NCBI GenBank assembly: GCA_944989445.1
Contig: CALYLW010000039.1
Coordinates: 372,001 to 436,000 of the forward strand
DNA: 64,000 nucleotides
Direction: 5' to 3'
Source: Ampullaceana balthica
Taxonomy: Eukaryota; Mollusca; Gastropoda; Lymnaeidae
A program made the translations under genes and the position numbers. Below are positions 22,346 through 35,300 of the stretch, one piece after another. The notes beneath the pieces are model-generated. The model did not search any database. It saw nothing but the letters and a program-made list of their open reading frames with translations, and had not been told where the DNA came from. Within the stretch, counting starts at the first letter, position 1. Each line of letters begins with the position of its first letter.

Positions 22346-25300
22346 TGATTTTTTAACACTTAAATACTATATTGGTTGAAGATTTAAAAGTGCAATGATT
22401 CATCTCTGTATCAGTTTTTGTGTGTTAGTGTAATATTTTTATATACACATTTTTAGGATTGGAAATTCTTAGCTGCAATATTGTAGCCTTATCCTATCAA
22501 GAATTAATATGCTGACTTCTTGAAATGTATCTATTATTTTACTATTGCTAGTTGGGCATTTTTGTAAGTGAAAAGTTTATTTGGATATTTTTTTAAAGCA
22601 ATGATTTAAATTTTTATATGCCAGCTCAAAAGTATGAGTTTTGAATATTTGTTACATAGATATTTTTTAAGAAAACAGAAGAGCAAAAACTTGATAAAAA
22701 ATAAATATTTTAATATATGCATTAGTGCAAAAATGTTACATGATGCATGCATTGATCTACTTTCCCCAATAGACATTAAAGTAATACAATACTCCTAACT
22801 TGACTCGGCTAAGATTGATTTAACTAAATCAGAAGTTTCACTAGGCTATCTTCTCACCATAGACAATCTTTTAACATATTTTAAATCACATTTATAATTA
22901 TTACAAATCAGGATATAATGGTTTATGTATCTCACAACTTATTAGTGTATAGAAGAAACAACAGTGTAGACATTTTAAACATTAATTATTTACAATGCAT
23001 GTGACTTTTTACAAAATGGAATGTTTTTTGAACTGGAAATTTGAGTGCCGTGCCAGGGAAGAGTTTCAGTGTTCTTACTATTATTTACTGATTATGTACA
23101 TGGAATATACAAGTAAATTTATGTCATTAACTCTCTTGTAAGACAATTTTAAATGTTATATCAAATACCTCAACAGAAATTCAACATATTTTCATAATTA
23201 AAACTTAAATACAGTTTCCATGCATCATTAGCATGAAAATTAATAAAATTTGTATAGCCAAAAAAAAACAACCACCAAAAAATCACAATAGAAACTACTG
23301 TTGGAATTGTTCAGGATGATACACTGAAGCGATAACAATCTATATCCACTTTCAGAGTCAACAAGAGATGCATTCACCGTCACATACAGGACAATATATT
23401 TCAGAAAAAATATGAATCTATTCTTATGCACAATGGTTTTGTAGTTTAAAAAAATGCAGGGAAAAATAAAGTACAAAATGTTATGTTAGTTCAGGTCTGC
23501 TACTGGACAAAGAGGTGGACAATAATTCTAATTGTTCACCAAGTGGCCAAGTTAAGGAGCCCTGTTGGGAAAGATTTGGACAATGAGCAGCAGTTTGTGA
23601 TCCCCTGTTTTTTAAGCCGCTACTATCACTAGAAATTTAAACAAAATAAAAAATGATTCCATTCCAAAAATTCTGATGAAATAGTGAATAAATAATCAGG
23701 AGCAAATGGGAGACCCACAGGAGCCTCTAACTCTGAACTACTGCAAAAAACGTTTTCTATAATTCTGTGCCAAAAAGAATATTAAGTATATTTATGAAAA
23801 CACTTTTTTGGTAATCTTTTTTTATTAAAAAATACATATATTTCTTACATCTGTTTATTTTTATACGAATTGTAGCTTGTTGGCAGATACTAATGAAATG
23901 AGGCAATAATGAAAGTCATTAAAAAGGGGGACAAAAAAGTTATGCTGATTTTTAAAAAACGATACATTAAGTGTACCCTTTGTTATATTTACATTGAGTT
24001 TAAATAGTTTTTATAAGTTTTGGTAAGTGTGTAATATTTTGTGCTCTACATTTTATAAATCAAGTCTCATAATGTATCATAAATCAAGCATATGGTCAAG
24101 TTTATTTTAATTTCATCCTTCCAAATCTTTAAGCCCTGATTATAGTGATACAAATAATATCATCAAGCCAAAATTTATCTGCATAATTTCATGCAATTAT
24201 TCACTATTGAGACCGACTGGATTTAAAAAGTAATGCACAACAAACAAATTGAATCAGATAAATGAAGCATCTTTAAATATAAACATTTCATAGAAATTAC
24301 CTATTTTAAGAATTAGTTTGTCATATCATCACACAATCACCAAATATCACTATTAAAGAGCTCCTGATTTAATGCATTGGATCAGTGATAAAAAATTACA
24401 AGATAAATGCAATTATGCAATATTTCGGGAATGCTCATAAACATTTTTAAAACGAATATAAATAAAATAATGTTTGTATTAAGATGGCAGGTGTTTTCTG
24501 GAATGGAGTCAAAGAGTTAATTAATAGTAACAAAGAGAATGACAGAAGTAAACAATGGCAAAATATTAACATTCAGGAAAGTTTTAAATAAACATTGCAT
24601 TCTGCAATATAAATAGCGTTTTCCTTTGTTCTGGTATGCAAACAATATTTTTGTTTTAAAAAATTTAAATAAGTAATGCTGCATAGTTTTTATAAAATGT
24701 GTTCCAAATTTCTGTAAATTTCTTTCAATACATAACAGCTAAATTGAAATCATAAATTAAAAACTCCGTTTCTTATAACTTATAGTCTTACTCTGTTCTT
24801 ATTTTCATTTTGATCATTTTTCAGCCTTGAATTTGATTTCAAGATCTGAATATTTTAGCATCAAAACATATGAATAGTTGACCTGGTTATTAAATAGTTA
24901 CAATGAGAACTACATGAACTATTTTTATTTTGTTTTGCAATCATGTTTTTTTGCAATTACATTTCTTTATGAATCTGGAAATAAATTTGGGAAGTGGTGT
25001 CATTACAAAGGAGCAGAAGACTTTTAAATTTATTGATTATTTCATCAAGCAAAGCCAAACATCACCAAACACATCGTTTAAGTACAATACCTTTACCTAA
25101 TCAGTTTATACCCTGGACATATGCAACACTATCGCTCATTCTGAAATTCCAAAGTAAGAACATTTTTATGCAAGAGTATTTTAGTTTTACATTTTTATTT
25201 ATATGTAAAACTCATCCACATGTGAATTTATTGGAACTCGAAATAAAGCAAAGAAACTTTGTACATTGTGATGAACAATAATACTAGTCTTAGCCGAATT

Positions 25301-26339
25301 CTTTATTCACAGTGCTAACATTCCAGATAAATGTCAAAGCTAGAAGGGTAAACTTGGGTTTAACCAGGTGGAATTAATAACAATAATTAAAATGTATAAA
25401 AGAAAACATTTGCCCTTTCTTTGTTTAATGTTATAAACACTTTGACCATACATATTCATATACATTACTTTGGAAAGTCATGTATTTACAAAGGCTGATT
25501 AATCACTTCAAATCAATTACAGACTCTGTTTAATTATTTAAATACAACTTATTTTAAAGCCATTATAAATAATAATAATAATGTTCTGAGTTTATGCTTA
25601 AAAATAAATAAAATAATGAGGAAACTTAAACAATATTAAAGAAAATAATAGAAAACATGACAAAAGTGATTGAATACTGGCTTGAGATGAGAAAATGATC
25701 TGCAGAAAATAATATAATAATGTAATAACAAAAAAGGCAGTGTTTTTTTAAATATAAAAGTCAACTGAAATTATGATTGTTTTTTTTAAATACAAACATA
25801 TAAATATAATACATTATAAAAAGGAATGTGCTCATATAATATATTATAAAAAGGAATCTTATAAATATAAATGGCCACTTAATAAAAACTGAGGTGCTTT
25901 CAACCTTCCATCACTTTTTTGAATAATTGTTGAAACTGAGTAATGAGAAAAAATAAGTTTTTAGCATTAATATAACTATGAAAAAGAACTTTAGAATTAA
26001 ACATTTAAAATGCATTAGCATTTATATACTGTTTAAATTTAAATTCAAAAGCTTTCTTTCAGCATTATAATAAATTTGTTTAGAATATATGTTGTATCAA
26101 AAGAGGTGTATTCCGAGTGTTGGTGCTTATCGTTGGATGATACTGCAATATGTAATATCAATGCTTTCTGCTTATGATGTATTTTAACAATATTCCACAT
26201 TATTATAAATGTCTGTGAAGCATGGTCTAAAATCTGTTTATTGACAATGGAATTAGGCATTTGGACTTTGAACAATGAAATATTGCTTTGTATTTTACTA
26301 CCAAAAATATATGTACGATTTATTCTTCAACCTGATTGC
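22346..26339. other. Intergenic/3' region between convergent THADA and calpain genes
   Basis: This ~4 kb stretch is very AT-rich with many AATAAA/TTTATT matches and homopolymer runs. I see no conserved coding exon, RNA gene or clear transposon end. Parts are probably 3' UTR of THADA (left) and of the calpain (right). If the calpain's last exon is not the one proposed at 26340-26372, it could lie here or be absent. Confidence 0.5.
22700..22705 (+). promoter_or_regulatory. Candidate THADA polyadenylation signal
   Basis: AATAAA lies about 355 bp after the THADA stop codon in AT-rich sequence. It is the first canonical hexamer I noticed in the 3' flank. AT-richness makes chance matches likely. 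Confidence 0.35.
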
Positions 26340-29300
26340 TTATGTGTTGGAATAGTCCTGACGGTAAAAAGCCTGAATGAAAGTATTAAATTTCTTTTAA
26401 ATTAGTAAAGTAGAATTATTTAATCCAAGTAAAAACCAAATAATGCAAGATCGTGAAAAATACTCAAATCTTCATTTTCACATAATACAATACACATATT
26501 TTGTTAATGGCATATTGTAATAGCATGCTCACTTGGTAAAGTCAAAAACTTAGTTCTAGTTATTTTATATCACTTTGATATAAACCTTATTATTTTAGTA
26601 TTTTTAGCTGAGCAACTATACACAAATAAATAAACAAAATGTTAGGAAAAAGGGTGACCTTGGCTAACATAAGCAATAAATATTCTCCATTTATATTTTT
26701 AAAAAAAACCTAAATTCATGAAGAACTGGTATTTAAAAAAAACCTTGATCATGCTGTTAGGTAATTGCTGATTTCGATTGAGTCCGCTGTCACATTACCA
26801 GATTAATCAAACCAGGTTTTTCTCAAGCCACTGAAAGGTCAAGGTGAAAAAAAATTCAAATGTAATGAACGGTGACATAGATTTCTTTTTTAAAATGATT
26901 TTGTAGGAGACACAAATGTTTTCTCTGTAATAGTAATATGAATAGAAATGACAACAGATACTATTAAAAACATTAAAATATTGCATTAGGTAATAAATAA
27001 AGAGAAATAAGAATGGAGTCTCTAGTAATTAATTACCTGCTCTAATGAGATAGGAGCTGAACTATCCTTCTGGTACTCATGAAATGAATCTATTGAAGAA
27101 AGATGTCAGGTTAACCTCAACAAGTCATAGTTTTTTTTAGTAAATAACAATACATATGAAATAGATTATAAATAAATTCCACTAAATTTTTTGTAAAATA
27201 TTATTTAATGAAAAGCACTTGGAAATAAATACAAATAGCATAAATTTACAGTAAGTCTTAAAAGTGTTTAAAATTAGACTTTATTTTTTTCTTTTCGTGA
27301 CGAAGTAACTTTTTTTAAAATTATCTATTCAAACAGATACATGTAATTATGTTCATTTATCTATTCTGTCATCTTGTTCATTTATCTATTCTGTCATCTT
27401 TTTCATTTATATATTCTGCCATCTTGTTCATTTATCTATTCTTTCATCTTGTTCATTTATCTATTCTGTCAACTTGTTCATTTATCTATTCTGTCATCTT
27501 GTTCATTTTTCTATTCTGTATATTGACCAATCCCTGGGCAAATGGTAACATTTCCAGATAATATGTGAAATTTAAGCTGCTTTGTTACATGTCAAGCAAT
27601 AAAAAAAGTTTAAGCGTCTGGAAAGTCTCAGTATAAATTTACAGGTAATGTACAAAGAAATAAATGTATTTAAGCACAGGGAAACAAAAGAACAAAAAAC
27701 AATAAAAAGTAATTATTACTGAAAGATTTCATCATTCGCCCCATCAAAATGAGAAAGTCATCAAGATGTATTTTTCCATTTTGGTCAGCAAAACGAAACA
27801 CCAATGAGGCTAATGACTTGTTGGTCACTTTGTAACCTGAGGACAGACAAAATACATTAAATAATACACATACAATTACATGTAATTATTCATAATGTAT
27901 CTCATTAATGTTTTTGTTACTTAATGAAGTCAAGCATATACTAACCCCCCAGGAAAAATAAGCTCAGATATCAGTTAGTGAGCTTTGTATGTCTGAAATA
28001 TCAATTAGTGAGCCTTGTATGCCTCAGATATCAGTGAACCTTGTATATATCAGATTTCAATTAGTTAACCCTATATAAGATTTAAATTAGTGAGCCTAGT
28101 ATAGCATCTATATATATATTTGTGCAGATATATGTGCAAATGAGCATGACGAATGACCCTCGCTGGGGTCAACCGATCACTGTTGGCAAGCCTAATGGGA
28201 TGAAAAGAAAAAATGGGCGACAATTTTTCTTGCGCTAACTTGCGTTGTTCCTTCACAGAATAACATGTGATTCATAGTGTAGTGGTTATCACGTCCGCCT
28301 TGCACGCGGAAAGTCCCCGGTTCAAGCCCCAGCGGAAACAATTAAAAAAAATTTTATAATGTTTTCTTCTGCCCGTTCTTTTCCCCATGTGAACATGACT
28401 AACCCTCGCTAGGGTCGGCAAATCACAGTTTATGGTTGTCAAGGGATGGTAGTAAAGGGTGGGGGGCAGGTAACGACTGCTGTGCACATGTCTCCACGTT
28501 TACTCGCTTTTTTTCCATTACTTTGTGCTGCTGTTTGTGTCCGCTCTCTCACCCCACCCCCCTATTTGCACTATCTATGATGAGCAAGTCTGCGGCGTAT
28601 GCTACGCTGCGGGTCTTATATTGTACATATATTATTTCCCGGATGATAGGATCATTTGAGAGACTTAAAATTTAAAAAATATTGATAAATGAGATCTTTA
28701 AAATAAGACACTACAGGGTACTGTGTTCTATATTAGTCATATCTTTGAACTCACCAATGCCATTAATTGCTGATCTCAGCTCTCTAGCATCCAAAAGGCC
28801 AGAGTTGTCTGTATCAAACTGGAAGAAGATTTTCTGTGGACAATATATTTCTTTTCTGTGAGAAATTAAGTTAAAATTTTATACATTAAATAGGATCTAC
28901 TTTAAAATGGAATTATTTTGTAATGCTAGTCAATGGAAGAGACTCTATTTGGTAGGACGAATTTATCAGTTTGATAAATGTAAAATTGTTTAACTACTTG
29001 TACAGAACTTGTTTGAATCTAAAAGTGTTTCAACCCCAAAAATCTGCATTCCTTCACTACTCACCTTCCAGTTCCTGAGGTGACTCCACAAAAATTGGAA
29101 TTCAACGAATCCCAGTCGACCACTACCATCCACCTAAGTAAATGTTAAAGAACACCGACTGCAAGATTGAATAACTAACAAAGATAAACAATTTGAAAGG
29201 CCTGCAGCATTCATTATTAAAAAGACTCTTCTAGTCATACTAAAACCATCTTTCTCAAGTTGCTTCTCCCTTTCTAACTAGCTATGTTACTTGTCTTTTT

Positions 29301-32300
29301 TTAAAAAATAAGTACTGTGCTTTTACCTTTGACCCAAAGTGAATAACTGCCATCATTTTCTTAAAACACTAGTTAAAAAATGTAATGTAACTTTAAATAA
29401 ACGAGGGATATTTAAAAGTTATTATTTCAGATGATGGTTGAGCAAACATGAGCATATTTTTAAGGATACATCCATTAGACTTATAAATGTTTTACAGGCT
29501 TCTAGACTGATGTCTCGATGCAAGGGATCTGCAAAACAAAAAAGAAATCAACTTTTTTTTAAAAATTAGTTTTTAGTTATAATATAAGTAAGAAGCAAAA
29601 TATAAATTTTAAAAATGTAATCCTTTTCTTCCCAATGTCTAAAAAGGAAATTTTGAATTCCTAGAGTTGGAAATTTTAAAAAATTTCAATGCAAATTTTA
29701 TGATTGTCAAAAATTAAGTTTTAAATATACAGATACACTTTAAATTGGCCAATGTTTATGGCTGTTAATTAAATTACCTCTCTTCAAACTGTCATTTATA
29801 GCTTCTCTCAGCTCAAAGCAATCCACTTCCATATCCTAAAGAAGTAATAACATTGAATAAAGTAAACATTTGAATTTAGGAATATACAAGATCTCATTAC
29901 GACAAATGGTCAAAATAGCATTAAAATTCAATTGTTCTCCTACAGCTACAACGTCTAATTCATATACTGTATCATTTATTTTTTTCAGAACAATTCAATA
30001 GCAAATTGAGATGAGAAACAACATGGCTGTGCATGGATATCTGTAACAAAGTCAGAACAACTCTTATTCATAGCTCATTGTTATTACCTCTCCAGAAACT
30101 CTGTGGAAATAACTTTTGAAAGCCTCTTCAACAGCCTTCCCATCTGGTGGTGCTGGTAATGGTTGTATGTCAACTTTCTCAGGTTTGTCATCACAATACC
30201 TGAAAATTAAACAATATTCATAGTGATGAGCGTGCAAAACTGCTTGACCAAGTTGGTCTCTCTTTTCCATCTAATTTAATGTATATTATTTATTAACAAA
30301 TTCTTCTCAAACTTTAAAAAAGATTAAACTTTTAAACAGATTATTTCAGTAAAAATATTTATGCAGATGGCAGTCTAAATTAATTTTTTTTTAAAACAAA
30401 ACTTGTTATTTCAATCCATAGCGTATAAACATTTCTGTTTTTGAATAGGATCACAAATTGTTTATCAATTAATAAGTTTATCAGAAGGAAAAAAACCCCA
30501 GTAGCCTAGACTTTCAAATCTATTATTGTTAAGAGTCATTCAAATTGTACTTACTCAACAACATTCCCCTTTTCAAAGAAAAACCGTAAGTAGAAATCAG
30601 CATTTTCATTGGGCTCCCAGGTACATGGGACCAGGACGTACTCTCCTGGAGGAAGTGAAAACCTTTTTGTGATCTGCCTAACATTGAGAAATGCACCAGA
30701 TGTGTAAACCTCTTTGTGGACATCAAAAAAGTCTTTTTTCAAAGGCAAGGAATAGCCTTTCTCTTTCTGAAAAAGTAAACGACTATTTAAAATCAGCGAT
30801 TCAATAATGAGACTTTTTAAAAAATGCTTTGAAGGTTTCATGTTTTAAAGTCCTAAACACTTATGCCCCTTTTGTTTATAATTGTAAGGTAAGAGAAAAA
30901 TTGTTTCTCAATTTAAGACAAAGACTCTTGTTTAACCTACCGGGTATATAGAGAAGCCAATGTACAGAAATACTTCTCCCTTCTGCTTGATTCTTCTTCT
31001 GTCCTTTTGCATTAGTTGAATAATGACACTGCACACACTGTCCTCATCTTCATCTGTGTCCTCAAGTTTCATCAGATATTGGGGGTTAGACCAGTGGGTA
31101 TCTAGAAACAAGGACAATATTAGTTTCCACTTGAAATAACTTTTAAGTGGAGCAGTGTTAGATAATTTTGAAGACTTTTTAAATATCTGCTCTGTGAAAT
31201 AACATTTTGAAGTACCCAAAATATATTTCAAACTCTTAATTTACCGAGTGTTATAAAACTGCATTTAAATTTTGAAAAACTATTTTTGCTATTTGTAACA
31301 AATTTTTTGGCTTATATCTAATGACTTTATTTGTAGCCACATGGTATCAATGATGTTGTTATGCATGAAAATCTGATTATTTACAGCAAAATCTAACTAA
31401 ACCTTAACTCTTATTATTTAAATATTAATTTGTGATTGTTTATTTTTATTTAGTTATTTTTTCAAATCTAAATTTTGACCTTGCTTAGCAATGAGATGCT
31501 AACCTTCTTTGATTGGTCGACCACCAGCATTAAAATTCTCAATCCATCGCCCATGAAACTCAACTGTGTGCCATTTTTTCAAAACATCTAGAGGAGCATC
31601 CGGTGTTAAATTGCAGATGTCCAGTGAATCAAAATTGCTTAAAAAGTCCTCAAAGTCCATCCTAATTGGAAAAATTGTCAGTTTTGTCATAAATATTATT
31701 TTATTGATTGGGAGTAACATATCTTAAAATGAAAGTGCCATATCATCAAGACAAAACATAATATTTTGTAAAACAATTTCAATAACAGCATAACCTAGAT
31801 GTGCATTAGTATTAGTAGTTATCTTTAATTCTGCTATTAACATAAGAATTATTATTTAATGTATGCAACATAAAACAAATACACAAAAATCAAAACACAA
31901 CCAAATCAAACAAACAACCATAGATAACATAAACTTTCCATAAATTACCAAAATTCTCCATCATCTCTAATTATGAGGCCAAGTTTGGCTCTGTTGTCTG
32001 GGGAAATCTGTTGCCACTCTTGGGACCTGACAATAAAATGAAATTTAATGTATTTTCTAATCAACTTATAATATAGCATTAATTATATATAAAGGACTTA
32101 AGCTAGTTATCAGCATGGCAGATGTAATAAGATTATAAGATAATTAGTTCTGAAATTGTTCTATTTCAAAAGCCGTAATATAAAATAATCTTAGTACTTA
32201 AATTCATTAAAATGTAAAACTTCAGCCCTTACAAAACATCGATTGCATTATAAATATACTGCCCAAAACACATAAAAAAGAGAAAAATCTAAAAAGAAGC

Positions 32301-35300
32301 TAAAAATTTCATTTTCTATAAAAGAATATTCATTCCCCGCGGAAACAAACTGGCTTCAAAAAGTAAATTTAAAATAATTAATTTACGAGTTCTCATTTAC
32401 CATTCACTCCATCTGCCCCGCCATTCATTTCCTTCACCTTGAGGATTACGAATTCTGATTAAAATGACAGGTTGTTGTCCAGCAAGTATCTAAAAGATAC
32501 CAATTGAATATATAATGTTTTAAAAATCCATCATTGGAAATATTTGGAAAGGTGTTGAATATGACACAAGATCCACAAACCAATATTGTTTTCTTTTTTT
32601 ATGTGCCAAATTCTTAGAAAATAACAACAACCTCGATGAATTAAGTATGATAGGATGAAATATAATTTTTAAAAAATTAATTTAAAAATCTTAAGAAAAT
32701 GAATATTAGAGAGTAAAGTGATATAATATAATTTAGTAAAGGCAGAGTAACAAAGGTAAAAGAATAGAAAAATATGCTTACATGTCGAAGATCTGTAACG
32801 CTGTAGGAATGTGCTGCAAGTAAGCCATTGCCAAGATCTTTCTGAGGAGATCCCTTTTAAATAGAGCATAAGAAATATTCTTAAAGGAAAAAAAACACAG
32901 TGATGCTACAATGACCTGTGCGACCCACTGGGCGGGAGTGAACCTCTCAGACACTCGGAGGTCAACAGGCAGCACTACATCCATTTCTAGGATGGACTAG
33001 TAGTAATAAATACTTAATTTGAGAAATAAGATTTGTTTTCCCTTAACTTTAATACTTCAGAACCCTCAAAGAGCATCTTACCTCTATGCTACAGCCAATA
33101 AGTGACATCCTGTCTATAGCTTTGAAAAGTATGTTAACTATGTTAGTAGGTATGTCCCGAAGTGGACCCCTGATGTCATAATGTTCTGTGATGCCACCTG
33201 TCAGGTCAGTTAGAGCATCCATCATCTGACCTCCTTTCAATGATTCATATGAGCCATAAAGTCTGAAAGAAAAGTGTTTATCTTTCATCCAGCTACAGGA
33301 TTTGAAAAGTACTGACCCAAAATTATGCATGTTAAAACTAATAGTATCATAAATAGTAGTTGTTTTTTTTTCATTTTCATTTAATAGTTATTTATATGGA
33401 TTTATTTTAGGCCCCATTCTCATTGATTCTGACATATAGATATTGAGTGTTAATTGTAAAATCATCAAAAAAAATTATATCCCATTATATTCATTAACTT
33501 TGATGCCTAGATTAAGATTCAAAAACAATTTAATTCACTAACTTGGCATATGCCTTCTCCATCAAGGCTGCCCAAAATTCATTTGGCAGTGATGAATGTA
33601 CAAACACGAGCTGCCCCTTGGAAGTTGGCAGCAGATCATCAACAAGAACTTGCTTCCATTGCCCAAAATGCCAAAAATTGAAACGAAAAACTCCAGAGTA
33701 CCAATTCTCCTGGAAGCTCTGGCCTGGGGGCACAACCCTGTCAAAGAGAGTGCGATACTCATGGTTGGCCAAACAAGACATGGCTGCCACAAGCCAGCAG
33801 TCTCCTGTGGAGAGGAATAAAAATTACCCAGTACAGAGAATTTATGTCTAGACTTTATTCTTGTCATACCAAAGTTAATTGCTCAGCTCACTAACATCTA
33901 AGTAATTTTTTTAAAGAAAAAAAGCATGGAATTTTTTTTATGCTGAAAAAAAAATGAAAATTTTGAAATATCCTTGAAGTTGATTAATCACCTCAAATCA
34001 TTTTTTTAAAAAAAATGTGTGCATTCAAATGTAAAAGATAAAATCTAATTGCAAATGAATAAAAATTATCTTTCAGATTAATGCTTACCTAATTCCCCTT
34101 GCACAACATCGAATCTATCAATATCATTTATAATAAACTTTGGTGCCTGCCTGTTAGTTCGTGCTATGTCCTAAAAACACAAAATGTTTGAACATGTTAT
34201 TAGTGTAAAAAATTAATATCTGTTATTAAACATTTTTTATTGTACCAGTATCAGTTTCAATCACAACACATTTTAAAAAAAATATTATTTTAACTTGATT
34301 TACGGACTAAGAATTACCAGTGGGCTTGCTTTTTATTATTTTTTAGACCAAGTGGACAAACATTTTTAGAAAGCAAAACTAGATGAAGCCCCATAATATT
34401 AAAAAGTTTCTTTAATATGTGTGATGAAAACACATTGTAAATGTAATGTATTTTGTATTCATAATTTTAGCCATCAAACCCACGGAAAACCTTGAAGACA
34501 GTTCATGATGGGTTAGGAGCACAACATGAATGCACATTTAGGATTTATTTTATATTTAGACTTTAGACCCTACAATGAAAATGTTAAAATGTTAAAAAGT
34601 ATTCTTTCAAAATAGGGATTTAAACATATCTATTTTCTATGTCAATTAACTGGTTCTAAAAATATTTTTTTTATCAGAAATCAGTACGTATTCAGAATAC
34701 TTACTTTTGCCCGTATCCAATCCAGTGCCATTGGAGGCTCCCTGCTGAAGTAAGCTGATGCATTGACTGGTAAAAATACTGTGTCTTCATAGAGCTTTCC
34801 TCTCCTCAGGTAATCAACCCTGACCTTTTCAAATTCATGAAATTTACTGTCCACAACTGATGTAGTGGAAGATGAGTTTGAAGTAGATCTGGAGATGGTG
34901 TTTGGTACCGTCACACCCCCACTTTGCTGGCTGGTGACACTTGAGAAACTGCTGTGTGAATCTCTGTCTCTAGGTTGTGATGTGTCTCGGAAGTCTCTTG
35001 GTTGTGTGTCCCTGTCTCTGGGTTGTGGGTCTCTAATTTGTGCATCTCTGTCTCTTGGTTGTGAGTCCCTGTCTCTGGGTTGCGTGTCTCTGTCTCTTGG
35101 CTGTGAGTCCCTGTCTCTGGGTTGCGTGTCTCTGTCTCTTGGCTGTGAGTCCCTGTCTCTGGGTTGCGTGTCTCTGTCTCTTGGCTGTGAGTCCCTGTCT
35201 CTGGGCAGCGTGTCTCTGTCTCTTGGTTGTGAGTCTCGCCTATCTTTAGGCTGTGTTTTACTGTAGACATCCTTTTCATAATTATTATTGTTGGCGTAGT

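Noticed and set aside
27349..27561. Hydrophobic 70-codon open frame
   Set aside because: It is the translation of a 25 bp tandem repeat inside a calpain intron.
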